Shown here piece after piece: positions 9,648-21,388 of a DNA stretch of 64,000 bases. Within the stretch, counting starts at the first letter, position 1; each line of letters begins with the position of its first letter. The translations under genes were made by a program, and so were the position numbers. The notes beneath the pieces were generated by a model. That model saw nothing but the letters and a program-made list of their open reading frames with translations, had not been told where the DNA came from and did no database searches. Source of the DNA: Pratylenchus scribneri (lineage: Eukaryota > Nematoda > Chromadorea > Rhabditida > Pratylenchidae). The stretch covers positions 372,001-436,000 of the forward strand of contig JAQSEB010000231.1 in NCBI GenBank assembly GCA_030063045.1. The letters are read 5' to 3'.

Positions 9648-12600
9648 ATGAATAACAAAACAACAAAATACCTTTTAATTATTTTATTTGTTCTCTTCTT
9701 CTTCCAACAAATTGGATTTTGCAAAAGGCATTCATTAAACTTCATTGATGAATCACAACGGAATATTTTGTTATCCAAATTTGGATATGGCATAAATGGC
9801 ACACTCGACTTTTCGTTCAGCAATTTTACAATACCAAAAGCCGTTTTGGAAAAGACTGAAATTGGAAATCAACAGGACAAATTGGTTAATTAATTCATAT
9901 ATTCTACAGGGTTGCCACTTGCCATTTTACCAGCAGAAAACTGGCATTTGCATGATTTTTAATTTTGTCAGAATTTTGAGAGGTTTTCAAATTTTGGGCA
10001 CTTATTAATACTAATGGAGAATGGCCAGAGAATGGTCCCCACAAGAGGAAAAGAATGATGGGAGGCAAATCAAACTGTCAATCAAATTGTCAATAGTGGG
10101 AGAATGATTCAGTTCAATCAAAAGAAAATGAATAATTTATTTATTTATTTCTAGCTCACAATGACAATTGCCGAATTCAGCATTTAATAATTACAAATTT
10201 TTCCAAATTTTTAAGATCAATTAATTGTTCCAATTTAATGTTTTATGTGAAATGATGATGATCATAAAAAATACCATATTTTCTAAAGAGCAAAGAAAGT
10301 TAATTCCCTCCATCCTTCTTCTCCCACTATTGACAATTTGAATGACAGTAATTTAATTCGCCTCTTACTCTTGTGGGAGCAATCCCATTATAGTACCAAA
10401 TTTTATGTTGAAAATAAAGCAAAATTATTCAAAATTTTTTCACCGATGGCAGCTATACTTTTTTCGAGAACTTCAGAGTTTTTTTTTTGCGGTGCTTGTC
10501 GATATTTGGATCCGATCAATCATAGATTGACTAATTTACTCCTAAATGATTTGCAGATTATAGGATGATATGATAATAATAAACCAATACTAATAATTTA
10601 GGGAAACCATCTCCTGACTTTGAGGTGATCAAAATTTGGATTCAGATAAATGAAAAGTATATCTTTTTTATTTCCTATTCCATATAGTTTCAAAATTCTG
10701 CAATGTTTTTTGGAAAATTTTCTAGAAAATCGTTTAGAAAATATAGTATATACACCATATAATTTTTCCACGGGTAAATACAAGTCAAATCATTAGTTAT
10801 TAATATGAATATGAGGTATATAAATTTTAAAATGCTTTATATTGGAATTTTACACTGAAAAATGTAAGGAAAATTTCAAAAGTCGAATCTCAGATTTTTT
10901 GAGATAGCTGGCAACCCTGTTACATGCATAGAAAAATTATCCAAATTAATTTTCTATTTTCAGGGAAGCATTGGTTTCACATTCAGCAAAGGCAAACGAA
11001 TGCCTGAGGAAATCCGGACAAAACCGCATATTTGCCAATTGGAACAGCAGGATCAAGGATTTGATGTCATCTTTTTCGTATTCAATTTTCCCACAAAATC
11101 GCTCATTATAATTCGCTCCGGCCAAATCAAAGACATCAAATTGTGCAGTAACACGGAAAAAGAGTTTAATTTTTATTAAATTAATCAAAAATCATTCTCC
11201 AATTTTTAGCTGCATTTATTCGGAAGAGGGCGAAACTGTAAGTCAAATGCAAAGATTGGGGGTCATTTCGGTCACAGCAGGCCAATTTTGGTCCATCAGC
11301 AATTTTGGCGAGCCATAATTCACCAGCTAATGAATCAATTTGGATTGTTCGTTTATTGCATTTTTATTAGTCAAATATGTTGATTATCCAATGGACAAGA
11401 TAATCCTTTATTTCTGATTCGGTACAAGAATAGGTTTTTAGTCAATAAGCTTAAAAGAAAGTAAGAAAGCAACCAATTAAAGAAATTGATATACTATTAG
11501 AAAATCCAAAAGATCAACAAATTGACCTTTTCTATTAAAAATTAATATATATATATTATAAGAGAGGCGACTTTTTCTTCTGTAACAAATTTAATACTAA
11601 ATTTAAAAAAAATTATTGAGGGCAATTTTGTCTTTCTATTGTTTTATGGCTTTCCTAAATTGGTAATTTCTTTGCTGAATTATTGATATAAATTTAAAAT
11701 CCATATTGGTACCAAATCGTTCCCCTAATCCCAAGCACCAAATAAAAATTTTTAATTCGTGAAATATTAATTTTTTGGCCAGATTAAGCCATAAATCTGA
11801 AACTCAGAGATTTCCCGACTATTTTCGAATTATTAGCCATAAACTTGGCAAAGCATTATTGTTCCAAATGGTTAAATATATCATTGAATATAGCCAACAT
11901 ATATGGCAATAATATGCATTATGGATCATTAAAATTGGTTCATTAACTGTTGAATTGTGTCTCACTAGTAAACTTCCTATAACCGAAATGGCCTGGACCG
12001 AAATGAACCCAATAAAATATAATAAATAATTTTCCAGCGTAACTCATCCACAGCAATTCAAACTCAAATTGGTGGATTTTTTCAAAATCTGTTCGGCTCA
12101 TCAAATAAAAATAAGAAGACTGCCTATCTTGACTACATTCCATTAACAGAGAAAAATGAACAATATTCGGCTGAAGTAAATATAATTGAAAAAAATTAAA
12201 TTGAATTTTAATTTTAAGGTTGGCATTCGTTTCAACAGCCATCAAATTGGCTATTATTATCTTTATTACCACAATTGCTTCAATTATAGGGAACATGGCT
12301 ATTCCGATCGAGTTGCCGTTGATTTTACGGTTTGTTCGAAAGGGACTGTTTGGGTACCCATACCCAGGTCATTCTATCAACAATAGCTAACAAGGATGCA
12401 ACCAAAATAAAGTTATATATGACATTCAAAAGCCTTAAATATCTTCTCATAACGACTCTACTCTTCTATTTTTTAACTTTTCTTAAGAAAATTTGGGTTT
12501 CTTTACATTTAAATTCAGGCAACTTTTTTTAAAATTTGAATTGACAATACAAAAAAGGCCAAATATAGACGAAATTTTGGGTTTCAAACGTTTTATCATT

Positions 12601-15600
12601 ATTCCTGATTGATAATATATTCATTGAACTAAAGTCGAAAAAATGCAACAAAAATAAATAGTCTAAGTTGTGGCCGTTTAAAACATAATTCATCAAAAAC
12701 TAAACCAATTTTGTTGTTTATGTAATCATATTATAAAGGAGTTGGCTATCCAAAGATATAAATTTTATTTAAATTGGTACAGAATTGATTAAATTGTTGC
12801 CGAAAATCACTGAAATTTAAAATTCCTTGAACCCTAATAAAGATTATTTGAAATGGTTTTTTGGCAAAACTCCAATAATTTTGAGTCAATTCAAAAAAAT
12901 TAATACCCTTGTATAACCAACCGTCTGCACAATTTAAAATAAAAATTATCAAAATTGGCTCAATCCTTGATGAGTTATTATAAAAGGCGAAACAAATTGA
13001 TATACCTAACCTATCCCCTACAGAAATATACTATATCGCTATATCCATTATTTCATTTATCTTTAAGACGAATATTGTTGAACGAAACATTGGTTCGTAT
13101 TTATCCATTGGGGATGTGCCAAAACCAACAATTTATGTGTATATGTCTTTCCTATTTGCGCTGGCCACAATTTTATGGGCAAATTTGTTGTGCAAATCGG
13201 ACTCAAGGAACATTTTCAAAGTTCATCGGCTAATGTTGTTGTTGGTTTTCTTGAAAACACTTTCATTACTCTTCCATGGCATCAATTATTATTTTGTTTC
13301 CATCCAAGGCCATCAACAACAACTTTGGGCAATTCTCTACTATTTAACACATTTGTAAGTTTTTTACATAAATATTAAAAGTTTAAAAGGGTATTCAAAT
13401 TTTTTCTCATTGCCAATTTAGCAAAAAGTTGGATTTAGCAACTTTTCCAATGGTATAGAACATTTTTTGTTTGATCAAACCGAATTAGATGATCAGAAAA
13501 TCATTTGCAATTTTTTTTGGCCAAACACATTTCTGAGGCCCTAATAAGATAAATTTTTAAATTTTTCAAAAATTTAGAAGATTCAATACTGTTTTTTTTT
13601 GTATTATATTTTTAATTTAAATATTATTGAATAATCCTAAAATTTAAAAAAATGAAAGATAGAAGAATTTAAGGGGGATTAAAAAATCTCCCGTTCCAAA
13701 AATTATGGAAATAAATAAAATAAATAAAGAAAAAAAACATTAAACAATGCTGCATTTTCCCAATTTGTGGGTGAAAAATTTTTGTGGGAAGCAAACAGCA
13801 GCAGAATGGTGAACAAGGGAATGGGTCTAGGTCAGCACCACAGCAGCACAAAATTCGCATACTCTCTCGTCCAAATTCGCGCCTCTCTCCCCCTCTCTTT
13901 TATCCCGAGGGCATATAAGAGTTAGAGAAGTGTGAATTTTGGCGAGAGAGTAGGCGAATTGGTACTGTCTCAGTGGCCATTCCCTTGTTCTCCATTCAGC
14001 TGCCATTTGCTTCCCACAAACATTTTTACCTAACAGAAACGGAAAAGTCACCATTTTTATGAAAATTGTGACATAAAATCCTACTTGCTTGTAGAAAAAA
14101 ATAAAATAATTTTTGGAACGGGGATGTTTTTTTTATTCCCCTTAATAATTATGCATTTAAATCACAATGGGAGATAGAAGGACAATTATTTATTTCTTTT
14201 CAAATTCGAAATTTTTGAATGATTTTTTCCGGATGAATTTTGCATTATTGGTATAATAAATAAATTTAGAGCACACTTTTATATCAAAATGATTGAGCTT
14301 AATTTGCCATAAAGATAAGGTAAAAAAGGCAAAACCATCCAATTATGGCCAACTTTTTCCTAATTTCCGAACTCATTATATCTTATTCTATTTATTCACA
14401 TCAATCTCACAAGGCTATACAATGGTAATAAATTTATTAATTAAGTTTAAAAATTTATTTATTTTGGAAATTTTGTTTCGTAAATTTCATCGAACTAAAA
14501 CAAAAATAAATCTGAATTTTTTACAGGCTCAAAGGTGCACTCCTTTTTGGAACAATCATCCTCATTGGGACTGGCTATACATTTTTCAAAGTTTGAAATT
14601 GAAAATAAATTTTATAAATTAAAAAATGAATTGTAGAATTTTCTGACTGATCGAGATCGTCGCCTTTTCATGTTCATTCTCCCCATTCAAATTTTGGACA
14701 ATGTTGCGCTGGTTATTGTGGAAGAATCGGATTTGGGCGATCAGCGATATATTTTTTGGATGGAAATTTTTGTGTTTCTCGATTTGGTTTGCTGCATGGC
14801 CGTCATTTTGCCAATCATATGGTATTAAGAGAAAAAAGGAGTGGCTTAATTTGTACGGTTCAAAATAACTCATCGGGGTCTGAACGAATTTAAATGATTT
14901 CGTCCAAACTCCAAATTAAAGAATAGACTATAGGCTATTATTAATTTTATTATAATTAATTCAGAATTATAGGAGTTGTACCCAAAAAACTAGAGCAAAT
15001 CGTCGTTTTGGAGAATTTTTTTTTATTAAAATTTAATCATTTTAATTTCCTAACCAATTTAATAAAATTAATATTATTAAAAATAAAAACCCGACAGTTT
15101 GTTCTTTAATTTGCAATAAAATTAATTTATTCTTTTGATGGGTTATTTAGACAATGACATGATGATCTTGCGATAAGTTTATGGCCTATTTTTAATAATT
15201 TTTAAAATTATATTTTTAGTCTATTTCTCAGCGAAGAAATAATCAGCAGAGGAAAAGCTTTATACCATTTGTTGAAAGTCCAAATTGCCCTCAACAATTA
15301 GGCCTTTTTTAATTTAATGAATTCTAATTTTCGAAAAAATGATAATATAAAATTTTCAAAAATTTGAAAAGCAGAGAACATTAGGATTTTTCATGGTATA
15401 TTTCCTTTTCGAATGGTTTGTTTCCTTGTTGAGCTATGGCCAAAAGAATGGTTTTGGTACTGAAACTTTAGTACTAAATCATTCTGTTTCGATTAAAAAT
15501 AAAAATTATTAAGCATTTGAATTAAATAACAAATTTTGAAGGTCAATTCGTCATTTGGAAGAAGGCGCCAGAACGGATGGGAAAATGGCATTCAATTTGG

Positions 15601-16484
15601 AAAAATTGCGTCTATTCCGTCAATTTTATGTGATTATCATTGCATATATTTATGTGACACGTGTTGCCAAATTTTTCATCGAAGTTTACAAAAATCATTT
15701 TTTAATATAAATTTTTACTTTTTAGTTCTCTCTTCCCCAAGAATATCAATGGATGTCCGAATTAATTGTTGAAATTTCTACATTATTTTTCTTCTGCCTT
15801 GTTGGCTCAAAATTTCGTCCCATCAAAAGCAATCCTTATTTAAGACTGACACAAGATGATGCACAAATTGATGCGGAGTCCGGCATTGCGTGCGTTTTTC
15901 ATTTTTAAAAAATATTTTTCAATTTTGAAAGAAGAATTTTCACAGGACCATCTTTTAGTTAAATTAGCACTCTAGCCATTTTTTAGGCCATAGCTTATAA
16001 CAAAGGGAAAAATCATTAAGAAAGGCGATATGCCACTTGTAAGCCCCACAATTCTTCGAAAATTGGTTTTCTAATTTTTGAAAGTTAAAACAATTTTTAA
16101 AATGAGCAACTTTTCCTCTAAAAATTTGATTTTACTTTACTCAAAAACATGTAATTTTTTATAAAACTAAATTTAATATACAATTGAAAAAGGCCAAAAT
16201 GTAGAGGACACTTTGATCTTTAAATTGTTTATCGGATTAACCATAGTCAAAAGAATAGGTCCAAGTACTAAAATATCGTCCGAATCCACTCTTACCTCCC
16301 TTCTGCAAATTTATTTCCAATATTTAGCCTCACAACCAATGGCCTATTTGAGAAAATCACACGGATACGACAAATTAGTGTGCAAGATGAGAATAATGAT
16401 TCAGCACAAACGGACGATGATATTGACGACGATGATACACTTTTACCAAAAACTGGCAGAGATATGGGACTTTTAACATTATAG
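9648..16484 (+). CDS. GPR107/GPR108-like seven-transmembrane protein, eleven exons
   Basis: Exons are 9648-9884, 10964-11163, 11210-11237, 12038-12175, 12219-12329, 13068-13354, 14527-14590, 14637-14821, 15542-15683, 15726-15889 and 16328-16484. The sum is 1713 nt, 570 residues with all phases consistent. GPR107/108 are Golgi/endosome seven-TM proteins (GOLD-domain seven-TM, LU7TM group) implicated in trafficking. Seen: signal peptide at residues 1-25 ([17 protein letters not shown]), a lumenal half with YYYLYYHNC, and a TM half starting near residue 254 with family motifs [57 protein letters not shown] and GSKFRP.KSNPYL. The tail has TTNGLFEKI and an acidic run. The exon 2 donor is the least certain junction: GT at 11164 keeps frame and gives a 46 bp intron. 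AATAAA occurs at 16554. Introns host four inverted-repeat elements. The gene looks intact. Confidence 0.9.
9906..10920. mobile_element. Inverted-repeat transposon remnant in GPR107-like intron 1
   Basis: The element fills almost the whole first intron. It starts ACAGGGTTGCCA and ends with the reverse complement TGGCAACCCTGT. It is about 1015 bp with no convincing transposase; open frames inside are short. CAGGG termini occur in hAT-type elements, but I see no clear target-site duplication, so the superfamily is open. A second inverted-repeat element is nested at about 10075-10348. Confidence 0.6.
10075..10348. mobile_element. Nested MITE-like element
   Basis: The left arm CTGTCAATCAAATTGTCAAT followed by AGTGGGAGAA (10075-10104) is matched in reverse complement by TTCTCCCACTATTGACAATT then TGAATGACAG (10319-10348). 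About 210 bp of AT-rich, non-coding sequence separates the arms. It lies inside the larger element at 9906-10920, implying sequential insertions or an element with internal subrepeats. Confidence 0.6.
12700..12980. mobile_element. Decayed MITE copy in GPR107-like intron 5
   Basis: The right end CCTTGATGAGTTATTATAAA at about 12965-12984 matches the end of the MITE at 6692-6990. GGCTATCC...TTTTATTTAAATT near 12742-12772 matches its inner left arm. The outer left arm is degraded, so the left boundary is approximate. Non-coding. Confidence 0.5.
13669..14145. mobile_element. TTAA-flanked inverted-repeat element (piggyBac-type MITE candidate)
   Basis: TTAAGGGGGATTAAAAAA at the left (13669) is mirrored by TTTTTTTATTCCCCTTAA at the right (ending 14145). 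Further in, CCCGTTCCAAAAATTAT pairs with AATAATTTTTGGAACGGGG, and GTGGGAAGCAAACAGC with GCCATTTGCTTCCCAC. The flanking TTAA on both sides fits piggyBac-type target sites. The core (13810-13990) is much richer in GC and CT/GA repeats than its surroundings and contains a near-palindrome around GGGAATGG / CCATTCCC. It is about 477 bp, has no transposase and sits in intron 6 of the GPR107-like gene. Confidence 0.65.
14864..15149. mobile_element. Decayed MITE copy in GPR107-like intron 8
   Basis: The left end AATAACTCATCGGGGTCTGA and the right end TTTTGATGGGTTATTTAG resemble the ends of the element at 6692-6990. Inner parts (TTATTAATTTTATTATAATT near 14938 and AATAAAATTAATATTATTAA near 15060) form the second pair of arms. 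It is more diverged than the UGT-intron copy. Non-coding. Confidence 0.55.
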
Positions 16485-16634
16485 AAAAATACGCATTTGA
16501 TTTTAATTATTTTATTCATTGAAATTTATAATTTAGCATTTCTCATTTTTTGCAATAAAATTTTATTGAATTCGATTTTTTTCAATTTATTAAGGCTCTT
16601 TCTTTTAAGTAATAAAAGCAATTTTAAGTTTTTA

Positions 16635-16755
16635 AGCATCCCCGAAAGGATGCGGTCCAAAAATTAGGGTAAACCCATAAGCGTCCCCCTGCACGGAAAT
16701 CTTTAGTAAAAGGCGAAAGATTTCTTCGTCCGAATACAAGGGGACCAGGGATGAA
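16635..16755 (-). ncRNA. U5: U5 spliceosomal snRNA, copy 2
   Basis: The minus strand carries the same loop I (TTTCGCCTTTTACTAAAG), Sm site and flanking stems as copy 1 at 4760-4880. Differences are concentrated in the 3' hairpin, where GCATCC/GGATGC replaces GCATCCC/GGGGTGC while pairing is kept. That is the pattern of a functional RNA. It lies 150 bp downstream of the GPR107-like stop codon and is divergent to the U1 copy at 17098. The ends are estimated by homology. Confidence 0.92.
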
Positions 16756-17097
16756 GAAGAGAAGAAAAATTGCCTATTTAACCCCATTTTCCCCTCAATT
16801 GTTTATGGAAAGCAGAGGAAGGGTAAGAATTAAAGGTCACAAAACCCTCTGCTCTTTTCCTTCTTCTTGCCCATCCTTTCTATTCTCTTCCATTCACTGC
16901 AACATTTTTATTTCTGCATAACCTGTTCTCACTCTTTCCTTCTTCTTTCCGCGTATGAATTCAATCACTGTGGGGAGTCAGTGTGCTATTTTCTCAATTT
17001 GTTTCGCTCACCTGCATATTGCTGCCCCAATGTAAAATGAATCCCATTCCAATCTCCAATGGAGGAAAAGAGAAAAGGCGAAAATTCGCTGCTTCAT
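16756..17097. promoter_or_regulatory. Shared divergent U5/U1 promoter region, copy 2
   Basis: Homologous to 4881-5218. It keeps TTTATGGAAAGCAGA (about 16802-16816), GCGTATGAATTCAATCACTG (16951-16970) and CCATTCCAATCTCCAAT about 40-55 bp before U1. Sequence between these blocks has drifted more, so the blocks are the best candidates for snRNA promoter elements. Function is inferred. Confidence 0.6.
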
Positions 17098-17262
17098 AAA
17101 CTTACCTGGCTGGGATGTTCCTGCGATCAAGAAGGCAGGACATCTGTGGCGAGACTCCCTCATTGCACTTTCGAGTGGGGTTGACCCGCAGGGCGGTCCC
17201 GAACTGGGATAGGCCCACAGCTAAATTTTTGAGTGCGGGGGATAGCGTTCGCGCTTCCCCCT
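17098..17262 (+). ncRNA. U1: U1 spliceosomal snRNA, copy 2
   Basis: The RNA region reads the same as copy 1 (5219-5383). It has the 5' splice-site-pairing AAACTTACCTGG, the ATTGCACTTTCG loop, the Sm-like AAATTTTTGAG and the terminal hairpin GCGTTCGCGC with its C-rich 3' strand. Flanks diverge immediately after the 3' CCCCC, apart from a short TTAAAATTGG shared by both copies, which may include a 3'-end formation signal. Confidence 0.95.
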
Positions 17263-18401
17263 TAAAATTGGATTAAGGAAAGCGATGAATTGAGAGTTAT
17301 TTAAATACATATATTAATGTTTTAATATAGTTTTCTTTATTTCTTCTAATTAAATAAACGTAATCATAAATATATATTTCCAATGAATCTAAAAAATAAA
17401 TTAAAAGGATTCAAAAAATCAATGGGCGGTTAAAGCTGTCTTTTCTTTATGCTTCACATTCACATTTCTTTGGTATTGAATATTCGGGGTGAAAATAAAT
17501 AAAATGAATGGGACAAAAGTTTTCCTCTCTGTTTGAAAATTTGCCTAAAGCAATATACTCATAAAGGATTGGTGAATATTTGGATGAAAATAAAGACAAA
17601 ATGAATGGATATTTGCCTTGGAAATGAGTTTTGAGGCACGTTCGGGGCAAATTTGATTAATGACCATATTACTTTATTTATTCATTACGACTTTTCTCCA
17701 TTTTTTGTCCGTTTCTTCTTTATTTGGTTGAGCTTTTTATTTAATATTTATTTATAATTAAAGAAATAGTAAGCGTAAGATCAATGTTGTTGAAACAAAT
17801 TTAGAATTAATTGATAAATAAGATTTTTATAGATTTTAGCTTCTAAATTGGAAATATATTCAAACATAATAAAAACAGAAAATCATGGAAATCCGAATGT
17901 AAAAATCACACTTTTAATTATATTTCTAAATAAACATTGAAAACCAAAAATAATATTTTGCTAATTTATATTTTGTACCAAATTACCGCATTTGATTTTG
18001 TCGGTAACTTCACCCAAATCCAGTCACATTAGATTTCCTCTGCTGGAGTCATATTAATGGTGAACCAAATATTTGTGCTTCTCTGCTAGAAAATTGGACT
18101 ATAAGCTATAACTATATGTTTTTGAGTTATCCCTTATCCAATGGCCACAGTTTATAGAGAAGGGTATATTTTGCTGACTCTTCTCTACCAGTTTCCGCCC
18201 TCTTCTATCTAATAAAATTGGCTTGGCTTTTTATCGATTATTTTTATTTGCTCTTATCCAGGTATTTATATAATAAATATAAATTTCTAAAATTTTAATT
18301 TATTATATTGAGTGCTGATTTTTTTCCAGATTTCAAATTTTAATTAAATACCATTGAATAATTCCATTATTTTTCATTATAAAAAAGTGTTTTGGAGCAA
18401 A
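17263..18401. other. Intergenic, no gene seen
   Basis: 1.1 kb of AT-rich DNA between U1 copy 2 and the zinc-finger gene. The longest frame (minus strand, about 67 codons near 17447-17650) has no recognisable features and no supporting context. I see no inverted-repeat element with clear ends here. Confidence 0.5.
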
Positions 18402-20806
18402 ATGAATTTGACTAACAGCAAAAATATTCGTATTGTTAATAATGGTAAAAAAATGAATATTAATTTTAGAATATATATTTTACATAGATGATGGTGATGA
18501 AGAAAAAACACAAATATATGATGAAGAGGAACATGAAGAGAAGGATGACGATGAAGAAGATGATGAAGAAGATGATGAAGAAGATGATGAACCCGACTTT
18601 ATGGACAATTCGGGAAAATTCTGGGAATTTGTCAGCAAAATTGGGGATGAAAAACATTTGAAGGAATGGTGCCATAAAATGGGTGCAATGATTGTTGGCA
18701 GGGAGGAGAAATTGACTCGACAATTTCATTGCCCAATCGAAGAATGCCAATTCAAGGCAATTTTTCTGAAGTCATGTTCAATCATTTACACACGAAATAA
18801 ACACAATCATGGAATGGAAAATGAGAAAAATATCCGATTGAAAATTGAAAAAGTAAATCATTTTTAATTTATTATACCTATGAAATATGAATGATCTAAC
18901 TAAAAATAATGTAAAAATTCAAAAAAGGACGATTAAAAAAAAATAACTGAAAAAATTTTTCGAGATAAAAATTATCTCTAAATATGTGTAAAAACATTTT
19001 GCAAATTGGGTCCGGACAAAGTCAATTTTAAACCTTGATTTACGTAAAATCCCTTTTTCGATTTTAAATTTCATCAATTTTCTGAAACCTAAACCGACTT
19101 TGACCAACCCTATATTGTAGCCTTTGAAGTGAAGAAATATTACCATGTTTTTTCATGCCATTGTATTTATAATTATTAAAAATTTTAGAAAAAACCTCAA
19201 AATATTGATGAAGATTATATTGATCATTTTGGTAACATCTGGAAATTTTACAAAGAAATTGGCAAAAATGTTGATCGTGGAATATTTCATAAAGAATTTC
19301 GCTTTAGTTGCATCAGCACAACTGGAATTGGATTGAATTTACATTGCAGAAAGAAGGCCCCCTATGGGAGATGCAAATTTGCCGGAGTTTATTTGAACTC
19401 AAATGGATGTTTATATACACGAGGAAAGCATGCGCATTCACACATAGAAAAGGTTCGGCAGAATTTTTTCCTGTTATTCCAAATAGACTGGCTGAAATTA
19501 TTTGATGGAAATTCCATAAATAAAAGCCCCAAATAAGCCATAAGCAGGAAGTTTTATTTTTTTCTCACCATAACTTACCGGGCAATTAAGTATAATTTAT
19601 CAATAGTTTTGGAAAAATTAAATGTTCTATGGAAAGTGCCTATTTATGCATACAATCAATTAAATATTTGTTAACACTTAAAGAAAGGGGCTTTTATTTT
19701 TTTTTTAAAAATTTGAGACGATAAGGAAGATGGACAAAATTTTTTAATTTAAATCTTAATTTAAGGATCCTGAACCGAATGTTGGCGATGATTATGTGGA
19801 TAGGTTTGGCAATGTTTGGAAATTTTTCAAAGATATTGGCAAAAGTGTTAAACATGAAATATTCTCTAACAAATTTGGCTTTGGCAACATTCAAAAAAAT
19901 CAGAAAACTTTATATTTAAAATGCCGAAAGATTAATTCCGCTGGTGGAAAATGCAAATTTGCAGGAATTTATTTGAAATCAAATGGATGCTTATATACGA
20001 GAGGAAAACACGAGCATAAACACATAGAAAAGGTGGATACAAAAATTTTCAATTTTTATCATAATTAAATTTTTATTTTGATTTATATTTAAATTCGATT
20101 TATTATAATAGAAATGTTTCTTTGTAGCAGATTGTACAGAGAAATTTCTTTATTTATTTTTACTTAAAAAATCGATATAACTAAAAAATTTTAAAAAATT
20201 TATTAACTTAAAATCATCGAGTTAATCTAAATTTTATTTCCGAATCCTATTCCGAATGTTGGCGAAGATTATGTGGATCGTTATGGCAAAGTGTGGCCTT
20301 TTCATTCAAAAATTGGCAAACAACACATTCCAAATGAGATATTCAACAATAATTTTGGTTTTACAACCGTTCAAAGGAATCAACGAACATTGTATTTATT
20401 TTGTCAAAAATATAATCCCAGTGGTGGAAAATGCCTATTTGCTGGAATTTATTTGAAATCGAATGGATGTTTATATACGAGAGGAGAACATGAACACACA
20501 AAAAGAGGGGTATTTTGCTGGAGAAAAATATTTTAAATAAACAAATAGAAAATACCGCAAAACAATGGCGAAGATTATGTGGATCATTTTGGCAATGTGT
20601 GGCCTTTTCATTCAAAAATGGCAAAATATGATGTTACAAACGAAATATGGCTCAGTAAATTTGGCTTTTCAATTCGCCGTGAAAAACATTCATTGTATTT
20701 GTATTGCCAAAAGGGAGCAATCAAAGGTGGAAGATGCCCAATTAAGGGAGTTTATTTGAATTCAAATGGATGTTTATATATCCGAGAAAAACATGGACAC
20801 AAATAA
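18402..20806 (+). CDS. Protein of five tandem FLYWCH-like zinc-finger units
   Basis: Exons are 18402-18444, 18488-18852, 19189-19452, 19766-20032, 20243-20509 and 20549-20806; the sum is 1464 nt, 487 residues. After a short N-terminus comes an Asp/Glu run, then five related units of about 85-89 residues, one per exon from exon 2. Each unit has an aromatic start (DxFGNxWxF), FGF-like core, LYLxCxK...GGKCKFAGIYL, the invariant SNGCLYTRG in units 2-5 and a terminal HxH. The C-x(4-9)-C...HxH arrangement fits FLYWCH/WRKY-GCM1-type zinc fingers, so DNA binding is plausible but not shown. Exons 3-5 are phase 0 on both sides, so units can be added or skipped without breaking frame. Exon 5 lacks an AG acceptor at its expected start (TTTCCG before AATCCT at 20243), so it may be skipped. 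AATAAA occurs at 20880. The exact N-terminus is uncertain. Confidence 0.75.
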
Positions 20807-21388
20807 TAATGATGAATTAAAAATTAAAAATTTCAATATATTCTTTTTATTTATTTTTATTTTCATTCATCCGATTTTCAATAAATCCGATCAGTCCATT
20901 TTATTACAATTTAAATTTTTGCATAACAAGTAAAATAAAATTTCAATTGTTAAATTTTACAACAACATCAGCAGGTTTACAATTTTCAACAAAAAACAGA
21001 AAAAATCATAAAATATGATTTTAATCTCTCTTATAATTAATATTATTTCCAACCTTTAATCTCTTATGATGGACGGATCAAATTCAAATTATATGATAAT
21101 CTAATCAGTAATCACAAATGCGGATGAGGTGAATTTGAGTCGAATAATGTTTAATTGCCTCCGAAAAAATTTGCCAAAGGGAATTAATATAAATACTAAT
21201 TTGGGGCCAATTTTTCTTTTTGATTCAAAAATTTACCTATGCTGTGGAATTTAGCATCTTGAGCCTTCTTCGGTGGGGATTGGGGAAAATTTAAACCAGT
21301 GACCTATTTTTTTAATTTTCTTAATATACCCTCATATTGATTTTTTATGAATTTCTAAATAATGGCACCAAATTCAATTATGCCTTGG
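20807..21388. other. Gap between zinc-finger gene and satellite array
   Basis: AT-rich sequence with the polyadenylation-like AATAAA at 20880 and no gene. Similarity to the satellite begins around 21390 with a diverged unit. Confidence 0.5.

Noticed and set aside
10338..10783. Frames of 61-76 codons inside the first GPR107-like intron
   Set aside because: They lie within the inverted-repeat element 9906-10920, have no similarity to a transposase that I can see and are AT-driven.
17447..17650. Minus-strand 67-codon frame
   Set aside because: Isolated, no splice partners or motifs, and AT-rich; treated as chance.
20256..20456. Alternative frame over FLYWCH exon 5 reached from the AG at GGCGAAG
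   Set aside because: Using that AG as acceptor shifts the frame and destroys the conserved finger, so it is not a plausible rescue of the missing acceptor.
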